Source: Copromyces sp. CBS 386.78
Lineage: Eukaryota > Ascomycota > Sordariomycetes > Sordariales > Sordariaceae
DNA: 64,000 bases
Reading direction: 5' to 3'
NCBI GenBank assembly: GCA_030685235.1
Contig: MU839095.1
Span: 124,001-188,000 of the forward strand
The position numbers and the translations under genes are program-made. Every line of letters starts with the position of its first letter. The stretch's first letter is position 1. Below the pieces are notes generated by a model that was not told the DNA's origin, did no database searches, and saw only the letters and a list, made by a program, of their open reading frames with translations. Below, in pieces: positions 22,201 through 35,597 of the stretch.

Positions 22201-23964
22201 GTCCGGCTATCCGATGTTGCTGTCACGCTTTGTAGAAAAAGGTTTCCCCCTGTCACTACACAGGAGGCGTCGACTCAACGTCAAGGACGGCCGATGCCTC
22301 AACGAGGGACATCCCTAGACCGTTCACTCCACGATACAATAACAAAAGGAGATAAAAACTGCGAGCGCCTCCTATCACGACATTGCCCATTGGCACGAGT
22401 GCACCTCTCCCGCCTTCGTACAAGTTGGTGGCTGATTGAATTCGCTGACATAAGATGCTTGATGCTTGACGGGGCTGGGCACTCTTGGATTAGCACCTCC
22501 AAGTAGATCTTCTCCGAATCTCTCTGGCAATGCCCCTTCTCGTCAACTTCTCCAACTCACGATCCCGCTTCCCGGGTCGGGCCTGGTATCAATCTTCCAA
22601 CTCCCGAGCGGCCACCTTTTGTGAAATGGCTCGTACAAAACACATGTACAACTCACAACTTGTGGTTGAGTTTTACAACAGTCTGTGGACCATCGGATAC
22701 CATTTTGATGCTACACGACATGACAGACAGTGAGGGATGATTGTAATATCAGTGCCCCCACCGAAACTCTGTGGTACACGTTCGAGGTTGTGTATAACCC
22801 CGCCGGTACTGGGTCTGGTAGAGACCTCAGTCAAGATTCCGGTGTTCTACAGGCAGAACTACGCAACTTGGATGCCTGGATCCAGTTCGAAAGACATGGT
22901 CAAGATCACAACTTGTACCCAGTTGTAAATTTCGAAGGGATCTGGAGGATCACCAACCCCATTCCTCAACAGGCGACACCAGTTCATCCGAATCCTTGGT
23001 CTGCTTGGCCAAGCGCTCGCGAACAGGGCCCCTGGCTATGGTGCCAAGGCGTGTGGATCTCTTGCTTTTCTCCATTCTTTTTTTTCTCTGGGGCCGCTGC
23101 TGTTTGGATGGGCGTCAATCTAACACAGCCCTACGACCCCCGGATTGGTGTCTTCTCTGACTGGCCAGTTGCTACGAGACAAACGCCGTCCTCACCACCT
23201 TTGGCATCTTTGCCCTACGAGGGGGGCTAGGTTATCCAGTACCAGTGAGAATTCACCAGCCACGTCTTGGCTCATTGGCTCGGACATGCTGTTTGACATC
23301 TCGGACCAAAAGCTTCTCTTCCTCGTCGTCTTGTGTTCAACCAAAGAGCGTCAGGCCTTGATCCTCACCGTATCCACTCACCAGTCCCAAAGGCTGTGCC
23401 CAACCTGGTGGGTCTTCAGATGGCTTGTTCCCGCTCCATGCTGACGGGACTTCTCGTTTCTAAACCCGAATAAGCCAACGGACAATAAGGTCTTTGCCCA
23501 TGGCTATCCCCAAGCTTCCAGCTTCGCCCGTAGTTCTGGTGGGCGGAGCACCGATTGGGTTTAGTCAAGCTCTATTTTCTGACCACAGGCACCAAGATCC
23601 GCACCCTGTCTTAGTCGATGCTCGACATCCATGCTCAAGAGATCTCTTGGTGACTCTGTTACCCCCCCATGTTGTTGTGCGGCCGATAGCTTGATCTTAT
23701 CGTGGACTGGCAGCTCGAATAAATACATTTGGCAGCCCAACCCGTGCTTTCATTTTTCCTCTTTTCCACCCCTAGCTTCACACTGTTGGTCACTTGTTGA
23801 CTATTCGATACCCGCTTGAGATCTGCTCTGGGCAGGGTCAAGCTCCCATTGCATTCGCAACTTTCTATCACGGGCCTTCTTTTTCTTTACCCTCTTATCA
23901 TCTTTCTCATATCTGAAAGTCTCCTCACTTCACCCGCCCTCGTGGGCGCGATACTCTACTCATC

Positions 23965-26900
23965 ATGGCGGCGGTTCTTCTCACACTCGTCCTGGCGACC
24001 TTGGTACAAGGTCTCCGGTACGATCCAAACTATGTCGACTACAACCTCAACCAGAATAAAGACGCCACGAACCCATTAGACTACTCTGCGCCAAAACGAG
24101 ATAAATACACACCGTCCCCGAAAGACTGGCGATTCCCCTTCTACACGCTTTTCCTCGACAGGTTCGCCAATGGCGACCCTACCAATGACAATATCAACGG
24201 CACTGTCTATGAACAAGATCCCACAAGCAACCAGTTGCGCCATGGAGGTGATGTGCAGGGCATCATTGACAGCTTGGACTACATCCAGGGCATGGGGATG
24301 AAGGTGAGTTGGAAGGAGATATAATAGGGCTGGGAGTCATGGCTGATTTTGAAACAGGCTATCTATATTGCCGGTTCACCATTCATCAACCTTCCTTGGG
24401 GCGTTGACTCATACTCGGTAAGTGGTCATGACACAACTATCGAGTTTGCATTTTTTTTTTTTTTGCTGACAGTACCATAGCCCATTGACTTGACTCTCTT
24501 GGACATGCATTATGGCACAATCAAGGATTGGCAACGAATGGTGGACGAGATTCACAAACGTGACATGTATGTCATGATTGACCACACATTCTCAACGTAA
24601 GTTTCAACTCTCTTTCCAAACATTTTTTGTTTATTGCCCTGGCAAATGGCTAACGGTGAATTTAGTATGAGCGATCTTCTGGCATTCAAAGGCTTCGAGA
24701 ACAAAACCGCCCCGTTTCGGCTCGAGGAACACAAGGTGAACTACAAAGGTAACCGAGAGTACCTCGACTTTGCGCCATCCAACGAATACAAGGACGAATG
24801 CCAGTATCCCAGGTTCTGGGATGAGACTGGAATGCCTGTTCGAGACAACGTTACCAGCCAGTTTAAAGGCTGCTACAACAGTGATTTTGACCAGTACGGC
24901 GACATGGAAGCCTTCGGTGTCCATCCGGACTGGCAACGTTCCTTGGCCAAATTCGCTAGTGTCCAGGACCGGTTGAGAGAATGGGTGCCATCCGTTCGCA
25001 AACGCATCGAGTTATTCTCCTGTCTTTCGATTAGGGTGCTTGATGTCGATGGGTTCCGCTTCGATAAGGCCACCCAGGTCACGGTTGATGCCATGGCCGA
25101 GCACAACGAAGCTGTCCGCAAGTGTGCCAAGGAGCACAATAAGGACAATTTCTTCTTGCCTGGCGAAATCACCGGTGGCGACGGCTACGGTGCGATTTAT
25201 ATCGGCAGAGGACGACAACGGGACCAGAGGCCGGACTTTCCTCAGGTCATGAATTTGACAACTAAGGAGCTAAGCAAGAACAACAGCCTGGTCATCCGCG
25301 ATGAGGGCAAAAACGGTCTCGACGCCGGTGCTTTCCACTATTCGACATACCGCTTTCTTACAAGGTTTGTCGGTATGAGCGGAAACTTGGAAGCCGGTTA
25401 CGATCTGCCGCTCAACTGGGTTCAGATGTGGAACCAGATGATTATCACCAATGATTTCGTCAACCCTAATACTGGCCTGTTCGACCCCCGGCACATGTAC
25501 GGGACTATGAATCAGGATGTGTTCCGGTGGTCTGGTATCAAGCAGGGTACGCAGAGGATGCTTCTGGGTCTGTTCATAATGACTCTGCACATGCCCGGTA
25601 TTCCCTTGGTCTTTTATGGCGAGGAGCAGGAATTCTACGTTCTCGACAGCACGGCAGACAACTACATTTTTGGACGACAGGCATTCTCGCCTACTCCCGG
25701 TTGGATGCTTCACGGTTGCCATGCCGGCAACAGTACACAATACATCGGCTGGCCTATTGAGACAGCAAGGACCGGCTGCCACGACCCCAAGGTTGCTCTG
25801 GATCACCGTGACCCATCGGCTCCGGTCCGCAACATCATGAAGTCGATGTACCACATGCGCGAGAAGTTCGAGACTTTCCGTGAAGCATGGCTCCTGCAAA
25901 CGCTTAGTTCGAAGATTAGGACTGTGAAGCTCGAAGGCAGCAACACAAGCACCGAGTTCGGAATTTGGTCCGTTGCACGCGCTTTCATGCCTGGCGTTCA
26001 AAAAGAATTATACCCAGCTGAACCCGTCTGGCTTGTCTATCACAACGAGGAAAAGGAGACCGAGTATACATTCGACTGTTCCAAAAAGGACAAGGACTTC
26101 ATCTCTCCATTCGATGCCGGGGCGACGATCAAGAACCTGTTCTATCCCTATGACGAGGTCAAACTGCAGAAATCCTCTCAGAGCTTGGGATTCGCTAATT
26201 CCCATAAGATAAGCGGCTGCCTTGGCAATATCACCATGGCACCCTTCGAATTCCGAGCCTACGTTCTCAAGGATGATTGGAAGTCACCTCCGCCTATGAT
26301 CACCAAGTTCAATCCTGGCCACGACGCTTCTGTCGAGCCTCGGGAAGACGGTACAGTCGATATCGAATTGGAGTTCTCAGAGGAAATGGATTGCGATGAA
26401 GTCTTGAAGTCCATTTCCTTCACGTCCAAAACTGAGGAGAAGGCCAGTATCAAGATCGATAAACACGAATGCGGAAAGATCAAGGCCAGCTTCATCGTCG
26501 AATACGTCGGCGCTATCCCCTCGACCTGGAGGCTCAAGGCGACCCTGTCAAACGTCAAGGATGGTATTCACAGAATCACCGTCAAGGACCCCAAGTCCGG
26601 TCGCAAGGTCGGCACGGGCGCTACTGATCACTTCCTCCTCCGCGTTGGTTCGCCCAACAACCCGATTGTTTCTCCCCTGAAGGCCAACTACTCGAAGACT
26701 CTGGTGACGAAGGAGGGTAGTGATCTCTTCGTCAACCACGCCGCGGCCGGTGCCGATAAGTGGCGCTATTCGACCAACTGGGGTTCATCCTGGAGTGACT
26801 GGCTCGAATACAAGGGAGGCAAGGAGAAAATCGATAAACTGGACTGGAAGGGAACCAAGAGACAGGAATGGAACGGTGACCATGTCATGGTTCAGTATTG

Positions 26901-29900
26901 GTCCAAGCTGCTGGGTAGTGCCTCGTTCGTCCAGTCTGGTGACAGCAAAGAGACCAAGGCGCGCCGCTTCCCGCACTTGTTTGCCCACGGCCTTTTCAAC
27001 AAGTTTGGTTTCGATGCTGGTGTCAAGAATGAGCTGAAGCTCGTTGGCGACGGGCTGTGGGAGGGCCACGTGATGGACGAGTGGCCTACTCATTTCCAGC
27101 TTAACGTATGGGGCATGAATCCCGATCAGAAGCCTGACGCCGGGTGGGTGTTCGGTGATGTAGATGGCGATGGAGTTCTCGATCGTATGCCGCCTTCATC
27201 TTTGGCGTTGAACGTGATCAATGCTACGGAACCGCCTCCAATGCCTGCGCTGTCCTGGAAGCTTGTCTTCGACGATGCGCTACTCACTTTCCGCAGGGAA
27301 CCCCAGGGAAACATGTGGATTCAGATCATCATGTTCATCCTTCTGGCTTCACTTCCCATTGTTGGCGGTCTTACTGCCGTCTGGATCTTCATGGGCTCCT
27401 TCTACAAGGTCAAGGTTAACAAGGTCGGCTTCAAGCGCCGCGGTCGCTCACCTCTGCGAGACATTGGCAAGCGTATCAGCAGTACCGTTTCGTTTGAGAA
27501 TTTCCGTCACAAGGACGTGGGCGATACGGAGCTCGCTGTCATCCCAGGAAAGCGCAGAAAGGTCATCATTGCTACTATGGAATACAACATCGACGACTGG
27601 AACATCAAGATCAAGATCGGCGGTCTCGGCGTCATGGCCCAGCTCATGGGCAAGGCTCTTGAGCACCAGGACCTGATCTGGGTCGTGCCCTGCGTCGGTG
27701 GTATCGACTACCCGATCGACCAACGTGCCGAGCCGATGTACGTGCCCATCATGGGCAAGGAGTACGAGATCGAAGTGCAGTACCACCAAGTGCAGAATAT
27801 CACGTACGTGCTGCTCGACGCACCCATCTTCCGCACCCAGTCCAAGGCCGACCCCTACCCGCCGCGCATGGACGACATGGACTCGGCCATCTACTACGCT
27901 GCTTGGAACTACTGCATTGCCGAGGCCATTCGGAGGTTCAACCCGGACATGTACCACATCAACGATTATCACGGTGCGGCAGCGCCGTTGTATCTGCTTC
28001 CTGAACGCACTATTCCTTGCGCTCTTTCACTTCACAATGCTGAGTTCCAGGGCATGTGGCCTATGCGCACGCCGGAGGAGTCCAAGGAGGTGTGCGAGGT
28101 GTTCAACTTGGACCCGGAAGTCGTAAAGGAATACGTCCAGTTCGGCTCGGTTTTCAACCTCCTCCACGCCGGTGCAAGCTATCTGCGTGTCCACCAAAAG
28201 GGCTTTGGTGCCGTGGGAGTCTCAAAGAAATATGGCGACCGCTCTTACGCCCGCTACCCTATCTTCTGGGGTCTGTCCAAGATCGGCCAGCTGCCTAATC
28301 CTGACCCGAGCGACACGGCCGAGTGGAGTAGAGACGAGCAGGTCCTGGAGAAGGACGTCGTCGTCGATCTCGAGGCTGAGGCCAAACGTGGTGATCTCAG
28401 GAGACAGGCTCAGGAGTGGGCTGGTTTGGAAGTCAACCCGGATGCGGAGCTGTTCGTCTTCGTCGGCAGATGGTCGCTTCAGAAGGGTGTCGATCTGATC
28501 GCTGATATTTTCCCTTCCATCTTGGAGAAGTATCCCACCACCCAGCTTATTTGCGTCGGCCCGGTTATCGATCTGTATGGCAAGTTCGCGGCGCTCAAGT
28601 TGGCGAAGCTGATGGAGAAGTATCCCAAGCGCGTTTACAGCAAGCCCGAGTTTACCGCCCTGCCTCCGTGTATCTTCAGCGGCGCCGAATTTGCCCTCAT
28701 TCCCTCTCGCGACGAGCCGTTTGGTCTGGTAGCTGTTGAATTCGGCCGCAAGGGCGCGCTCGGCGTTGGTGCCCGCGTTGGTGGCCTTGGACAGATGCCT
28801 GGTTTCTGGTACACGATCGAGTCGACCGCCCCTCAACATCTTATTCAGCAATTCCGTGGAGCCATTGTCAGCGCGCTGGAAAGCAAGAAAAAGAACCGCC
28901 AGATGATGAGAGCCTGGAGTGCCAAGCAACGTTTCCCGGTTGCTCAATGGGTTGAGGACCTGGATACGCTCCAGACCGAGGCCATTCGCATTCATCAAAA
29001 GGAAGCCAAGAAGCGGAAGAGAGTCTCTAGTGGCTCTTTGCTTACGGTTCCTTCTAACATTGATCTTAACGGAAACAACGGCCAGCGAGATTACTTTAAT
29101 GATGCGGTTGAGACTCCTGCTGGCGCACGATCCCGAGCGGCATCTACTTCCTCGACCCCTGGTCCCCAGGAACCTGGCGCGACACACCACAGACGGACAC
29201 CCTCCAACCCCTTTGATGATGACATTCCTAGCATTGCGTCACCGCCTCCCGGTCCCGGATCCCCTCCTACTGTTAACGTGGACCGCATCCGCGATCATTC
29301 CGACCACGGTGGTGAAGACGGTGCCGATGAACCCCTCATGCCATCCCTCGTGCCACCGAACCCCTTGTTCCTTGACCACTCTGCCAGTTCGTCAGTCACG
29401 GATGTCGCCTCTATCGCAGGTAATGCTTTCGGCACAGCGGGTGATCGCAGCAGTATCGACACCTTCGCGATGCGCATGATGTCTCCCGATGGTTCCGAGA
29501 CTCGTCCCCAAGCTTTTGGTTTGCTCAACCCACAAGCCCGTCCCGGCGCTGAAGGCCTCTACCAAGCTCGCAACCGCAACAGCTCCCGCCTCTCCGTCAT
29601 TGATGTCGTTGGTGATAGGCAAGATTTCCGCCTGCAAAAGGTCGATCCCTTCTTCACTGATGCGACTGGTCAGTATTACCGTGAGTTCGAGCGCAAGCTG
29701 AACGGGCTCACGGCCAAGAACTCGGAAACCGAGCTTTGCGTCGAGGACTACCTCAAGCAAAGCGAAAAGGAGTGGTTCAAGGAATTCAGAAACGCTAAAC
29801 TGGGCCGCAGCCGAAGCCCAAGCCGCTCCCGTAGCCCAATGCCAGGCTTGAAGATCAGGAAGCAGAGACACGCCAGCGTTGTCAGCGTCCAGAGCATTTC

Positions 29901-31404
29901 GCCTTCCGAGGACGACGACCGTGAGAATGACGAAGGCAACAACAACAACAACAATAACGAAGGTGTCGGTCATCATCGCGACGACCAATTCCTTCTCGGC
30001 GAAGGGTACAAGCCGCCCACCGGCCTGAAGAAGCTTCTATCTATCCGCCTCGGGGACTGGCCCATTTACTCCTTCATCATCGCCCTCGGCCAGATTCTCG
30101 CCGCCAACTCGTATCAGATCGTTCTCCTCGCCGGCGAATCCGGACAGACGCCTACGCAACTGTATATCGTTGCTGGCACGTATGCTCTCGGTTCACTTCT
30201 GTGGTGGTTCATGTTCCGCCGCCTGCCGGCCCTGTACTCGCTCTCCCTACCTTGGCTCTTCTATGGTCTGGCATTCATGCTTCTAGGCGTCACGCCGTTC
30301 ATGCCGGACCACATCCGCTTCCCAGTCCAGAATACTGCGTCGGCCTTGTATGCTGCTGGCGCATCGAGTGGATCGCTGTTCTTTGCCATGAACTTTGGCG
30401 ATGAAGGTAAGCAAGCCCTTTTCTCTCCCCGCTATCCATGACAAAAAAATATCGATGCTAACACATCCTCAGGCGGCGTCCCTATCATGACCTGGATCTT
30501 CCGCGCCGCCATCATCCAAGGAATCCAGCAAGTCTACATCCTCGCCCTCTGGTACTGGGGCAGCCTCCTCACCGCGCAGACCCCCACCGGCACTCCCCAC
30601 GGCCTCTGGATCGCCAACAAGGTCCCCGTCGTGCTGGTCATCACCGTTCCAATCGCCCTCATTTTGTGGAGTCTCGGCGTCATCTCCTTCATCGGCCTAC
30701 CCGATTACTACCGCCAGCTCCCCGACAAGATCCCCTCCTTCTACAAGTCCCTCATGCGCCGCCACATCGTGCCCTGGTTTTTGTTGATGGTCGTCATCCA
30801 GAACTATTTCCTCTCCGCCCCCTACGGCCGCACCTGGGAGTTTTTGTTTTACTCCCGCGCCGTCCCCGGCTGGGCCGTTTTGTTATTGGCCATCGGCTTC
30901 TTTGTCGGGCTCTGGTGTTTGTTGTTGTGGCTATTCGCCTACTTCACCAAAACCCACCCGTGGATCGTCCCCCTCTTCGCCATCGGCTTGGGAGCTCCCC
31001 GCTGGGCGCAGATGTTATGGGCCACCAGCGGAATCGGCCTCTACCTTCCCTGGTGCGGCTCCGTCGCACTTGGCGCAATCATCTCCCGCTGCTTGTGGCT
31101 GTGGCTCGGGCTACTGGATACAGTACAGGGTGTCGGACTGGGTATGGTCTTGCTGTTGACGCTCACCAGGCAGCATGTGGCTGCCACGCTTATCGGGGCG
31201 CAGTTCCTGGGCGCGCTGTTTACCATGTTGGCGAGGGCGACGGCGCCGGATAAGAATGGGCCGGGGGATGTGTTTCCGGATTTCACGGCGGGTGCGATGC
31301 CCGGGTTGGGCAAGGCCTGGTTTTGGGTGGTGCTGGGACTGCAGCTTGTGCTGCCGATTGGGTTTTTCAAGTTCTTTAGGAAGGAGCAGGTTGCTAAGCC
31401 GTGA
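23965..31404 (+). CDS. Alpha-1,3-glucan synthase
   Basis: Model join(23965..24303,24358..24417,24481..24596,24666..30406,30473..31404), 2,395 residues, the usual family length. Builds alpha-1,3-glucan of the cell wall from UDP-glucose at the plasma membrane. A signal peptide (MAAVLLTLVLATLVQG) is followed by an extracellular GH13 amylase-like domain (about residues 40-560) with the catalytic-Asp motif VDGFRFDKA and GEITGG. A single membrane span near residue 1058 (IIMFILLASLPIVGG) leads to a cytoplasmic GT5 synthase domain from about residue 1138, with KIGGLGVMAQLMG, SLHNAEFQGMW, FVGRWSLQKGVD and IPSRDEPFGLVAVEFG. A Ser/Asp/Asn-rich linker follows, and from about residue 1970 there are many membrane spans that may form a glucan channel. 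Each intron join restores family sequence (AIYIAGSPFINLPWG; HTFSTMSD; GDEGGVPIM). Orthologues are named ags1/ags-2/agsB; I recall an N. crassa ags gene near methylcitrate genes but cannot verify which paralogue this is. Confidence 0.97.
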
Positions 31405-32026
31405 GGAAATGAAGGGAAGGAGGGAGGGTTTGGGATTGGGGCGATGAGTTTCTTATTACTACTTACTTAGTGGGTTTATGGAAGGGAGGATAAAAGTGTG
31501 TCTTTGGATAAATTTGTTACAACGACGGTTGTTTTTCCAAGGTTTGGAAAGGGAATTCCCATGTTTCGGTTACCTCTATAGCATATACCCCCCCGGCCAC
31601 TTTTGGATCTGGCTCGGAGGAGGACTAGGTGTTTTTGAGTGCTTTATAAAGATCGCATCTTTGTCATTTGTTCTGCATGGTCTAATTGGGTTCCCATGTC
31701 TCTTTTTACGTGTTTGTGATTTGTTCTAACGGTCAAAGGAGTCTGGCCCTGTTGGAGCCCGCATGGCTAGGCTGACTATACTTGTAACACTGGAGTTGCA
31801 CCAGCAGCAAAATCACCATGGAAGACTAATACAACTCCGATGAAGGCTCAGGAGAAGACTGAAAGAGAGATCATTGCAGTTGAAGTCATTTCGATGTGAT
31901 GCCGAACTTACATATCACAGCTACCGCAGGGCGCACGAACGACTTCACATGAGCAACTGCAAACTGAGTGTCGCAAGCAGGAAACCAGGTTATAAATACT
32001 ACAATTTCCCCTAAATAGCATGTTAA
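31405..32026. other. 3' flank of the glucan synthase gene
   Basis: Between the glucan synthase stop and tRNA-Phe. T-rich, probably containing the 3' UTR. The part after 31740 shows no feature except A/T-rich sequence (tataaatact) just upstream of the tRNA. Confidence 0.55.
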
Positions 32027-32115
32027 GCGGGTTTAGCTCAGTTGGGAGAGCGTCAGACTGAAGTCCACTTCACTCATAAATCTGAAGGTCGTGTGTTCGA
32101 TCCACACAAACCGCA
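32027..32115 (+). tRNA. tRNA-Phe(GAA) with 16-nt intron
   Basis: Cloverleaf: acceptor GCGGGTT, D-arm TAGCTCAGTTGGGAGAGC, anticodon GAA at 32060-32062, T-arm GTGTG-TTCGATC-CACAC, and 3' strand AAACCGC plus discriminator A. A 16-nt intron at 32064-32079 lies after position 37, the canonical site for nuclear tRNA introns. The spliced RNA is 73 nt. All acceptor pairs form except position 5-68 (G opposite A). T-runs from about 32125 can terminate RNA polymerase III. Confidence 0.95.
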
Positions 32116-35100
32116 CTTGACATTATTTTTTCTATTTTTTTGCAAACAGTATTTTGCAGCTAGCCAAATGAACTCCTTTCCTTTTTTCTTTTCCCTATAT
32201 CGTAACTTCTCATTCGTTAGTGATGGGAGGAGGCAAGAAGGGTTTCGGTTGTAACGTCTTTGTTAGATCTCCAAGGGGATCGATCGCCAAGGCGGTGGGT
32301 GGTTGGATGTTTGTTGGTTGTGACGTAAGGTCTTGTCTGTGTTGTGTAAGTGAGTCCGCCTCTAAACGTCTTACTGGTGAAATCCAAATCCAAATCGGAC
32401 TCTACCTGTTGAAGCGGAAGATATGGAGCAAGACAAAGATGGGCAGAATTTTTAATTGATTGAAGAGAGGAAGGAGGAAAGGAGTGATCGTAAGGATCAC
32501 GAGTTTATATATATATGGCCAATGTAGGGAACGATTCTGATAAGATAAGGCTGCCATGCGAATAGCTTCAACACTGCCTTCTTTTGATTCTGGTGCCTAA
32601 AGAAAGAAAGTCCCATAGGGAGAGTAAAACAAACGGTCAACGACTCAATAGAGTGGTGCGATATGCAACAGACCGTGAGCTCATTCCAGATCCTGTGGAA
32701 GCACTGGGACGTCGCAAGCTGAGTCCATATCACGGAATGGACGATTGTGTCAGTACGTAGATGAAGTCCGCATGTCGTGTGTCTCCAGAAATGAAACCGC
32801 CTCGAATAATTAATGGTGGTGTTGCACTGGACCGGATGCCGGACTGCAACGAGTTGATGCAATGTTGGTTCTGGTGATCCCTCATGGCAATGATGGATGA
32901 TCTTTCCTCGAACGAAACCATGTTGCCATAGTCAGAGCCGATTTTGCCTTTCCTCCCTACGTATGGTACATCTTGACTCTCCAAGCTTGCTTCCCGCAAC
33001 TTGTTCGCCCGGCAGATCTGTAGTGTCGTTGCCGGTGTGCCCTATGGCTTGGGAGTTTGAAGCTCTTTGTTGTGCGCTTGTCGGCACCAACGCTGATTAA
33101 ACTGATGAGCGCAGTCCCTCAAACATCTAGCGGCAAGATATCACCAGATCTTGTGCTGAGTGTGAGTGGGTTTCTGTATATCTTTATTGATGGTTCCCAA
33201 CAGATCGACATCCCGGGACATCTCTAGATGGATGAACCCGAAATCCCGAAGGCGGCGACGGAAGCGAAGACGATCAAGCTACCTTCCAAGACGGAGGCCG
33301 GCACCGAGGTCAAAAGAAGAATAGTAGAACAAGCAGAGAATATGCAGCTTAGCCTGGGGGGCTATCGAGCACGTCCGGAGTATAGGAATGGTTGGATGGA
33401 TGCCAAGACATGAGAGAAACACCATGCAATTTAGCCTGGTAGTGCCACCCAGCGTGACTTGCAGAAAAAGGAGCATGTTGTTTTTAGCCTATCCCGCACT
33501 TGCTCGTGAATGTTTCCTCTTCTGGCAAGCGAGTATAAAACTTGGGGGTCCGATGCAACACGAGGCAACAAGTCGACAGCCAGGGAGATCAGGTAATGGC
33601 TTCAGAGGTTCGCCGTGGTGCCAGCTTCGGTAGGTGCGTCGGAAGGCGACAATACTACAGAGAAGCAACACCCTCTTGGTTAGACTGATGTCGACATCTG
33701 CTTTCTTTGGAAATGGCCGTGAGTGAATCAGGGGCACCAGGACATTCTTCGTTCCAAAATCTCGGTTCGCCCATGTGTGTGATCCGAAGATCTGGACATG
33801 AAGTGCCCATTTGAGAAGGAAGGATGGAAGGTTCTCCGGGAACAGGCCAAAGGTTTCTGATGATCCCCTGCGTGCAACAGGAAACAAGCCCAATCTTTAT
33901 CCGGAATCCGGTCCCGTCGCCCAAGGCTACTCTCAACGAGGACGAATGGGGACCATGAGACTGAACTGTGGGGTTCTCGTCAGCAAGTGAACAGAGCTAT
34001 CTATGTATGTGTAGTGCTCATATGAGAGAAGAACGAAGAGGAGTACCGCAATATGGAAGACACGCCCGCCCGTGGCAAGCTTCTTTCTGTTGGGAAGCCA
34101 CCCAGCCGTAGTGTAAGCATGTTGTCGGGCCTTGAGTTATCACCGACTGTTCACCTGAGCATCAGGCCGTGTGCGCTGGTTTTGATAAAGTGTGCCGTAG
34201 ATGGGGAATCGAATGGTTGCCTTGCTCGCTTCGGGAGCAGCGGCAGGAGGCGCCATCCGGCTATATTCGCCGAAACGGCTTGTCTTCAGCGCACGGAAGC
34301 AGAAAAGACAATCGAGCAGCTCATGGACTGAGAGTAGATGCCGTTGGAGTGTTTGGGGCCGTTTACCAAGACGTGAAAGTGAGGGTAGTTGGTCCCCTTC
34401 ATTTCGGCGTTGTCCGTGGACGTTGCATCATTTTGCTGTTCGTAAGGTATGTATGTTGGGGAAACTGATGCAATGTTCCTGTGGGGAAGTTTAGCGTCGA
34501 TACGGTGTCTGTAAGCGATAGGCCACAAAGTACGGCTGCTGCTTTTCATGTGCGCAAATATACATTATCAGCTAACAACCTCCATTTTTGCCCTGCCCAT
34601 TACGTGGCTCGAGCTCCCCCCCAGTCGTCGTTCGCTTTTAGTGTAGTGTATGACTTCTCGCTCTGCATTCTCTGGTCTTCCACAAACGATCCTCTTTCCA
34701 CTCATACCAAAATGTTCCCCAACAGTCCTTTCTCAGAGAGTACCATGAATCCTTGTGATATTCTCTTTTGACATTTTAGTCTAACCCACATCAAGTTATT
34801 CTTGCTGGTTGCGAAAGAGGGAAAATGCACCTTGTATGATGAGGCCAGCCATCAACGTCAACGCCGCCAACCGTCAAGAGGCCACTCCTCTGTCAGCAAC
34901 TCACCCTCAGGCTTGAAGGCTGCAAAGAAACAGTTTCAGCCGGCCAAGCCCCAGTCAGGTAAAGAGCCTTTAGATTACGTCCCAATCTTGATGAATTGAC
35001 GTCAACCGCTCCCCTTCTTCTGACTGGCCCATGGGCTTCCTACCTGCCTGACATCTCCAGACCAGCCTCCAGACATGGCCTGGGCCCAAGTTGGCTTGGT

Positions 35101-35597
35101 GTATGCCCGGTGCACCTGGTTTGCCCATCGCCAACTCGACGGGCTACGACACAACTGCCGTGCATTCGTCCAAAGAGACATGCATCCGGGACAGCGGGAA
35201 CCGTGTAGAAGAAGGTCCTTCACCCCGGGAACCATGCCAGCATATTTTCTGTCAGTTAAGCCCATTCTAACTGTCCTGGGGTAGCAGTTGGCCGAGCGTT
35301 GCCCTGCGTCCCGTCTCCAATGTCACCCCTGATGCCTGGCTTATACCACGACTAGATACATACCTAACCAAGGTGCCCCAACTTCAGGTTGCCCCCCAAG
35401 AGTTATTTCTCCTTGTCCTGCTCTCTCGCTAGTCTGGTAGGGCTCTTGTTGATACACCGTGGCACCTATGAATCAACCCAGCCACGTCCCTTACCACCTC
35501 CATGTCAACTCTTCAGCACCGACTTATTCATGATGGAGGGCTTTATTCGACCGTCATCCGAGACAACGCTTCACATGCCACTCTTCCGCAAGCCTCC
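32116..35597. other. Intergenic region, no supported gene
   Basis: About 3.5 kb between tRNA-Phe and the zinc-finger gene. Open frames are short (up to ~134 codons) and overlap. A 61-codon frame at 33228-33413 has a charged, protein-like composition but no recognisable domain. Two nearly identical short stretches around 33343 and 33424 (ATGCA-TTTAGCCTGG type) lie close together. The last kilobase may hold the promoter and leader of the zinc-finger gene. Confidence 0.5.

Larger units (their letters stand above)
18280..23964. other. Long gene-free stretch upstream of the glucan synthase
   Basis: A 5.7-kb stretch with no gene I can support. Open frames reach 166 codons (22730-23230) but have no domain and are partly homopolymeric. 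It contains two simple repeats, listed separately, and long pyrimidine-rich tracts after about 21.5 kb. Part of it is likely the promoter and possibly a long leader of the glucan synthase gene at 23965. No retroelement ends or target-site duplications were noticed. Confidence 0.5.

Noticed and set aside
22730..23230. 166-codon plus-strand open frame upstream of the glucan synthase
   Set aside because: No ATG in good context, no domain, a Phe run from a T-tract, and no splice partner found.
33228..33413. 61-codon frame with charged, protein-like composition
   Set aside because: Too short, no family resemblance, no convincing splice extension; kept only as a possibility.
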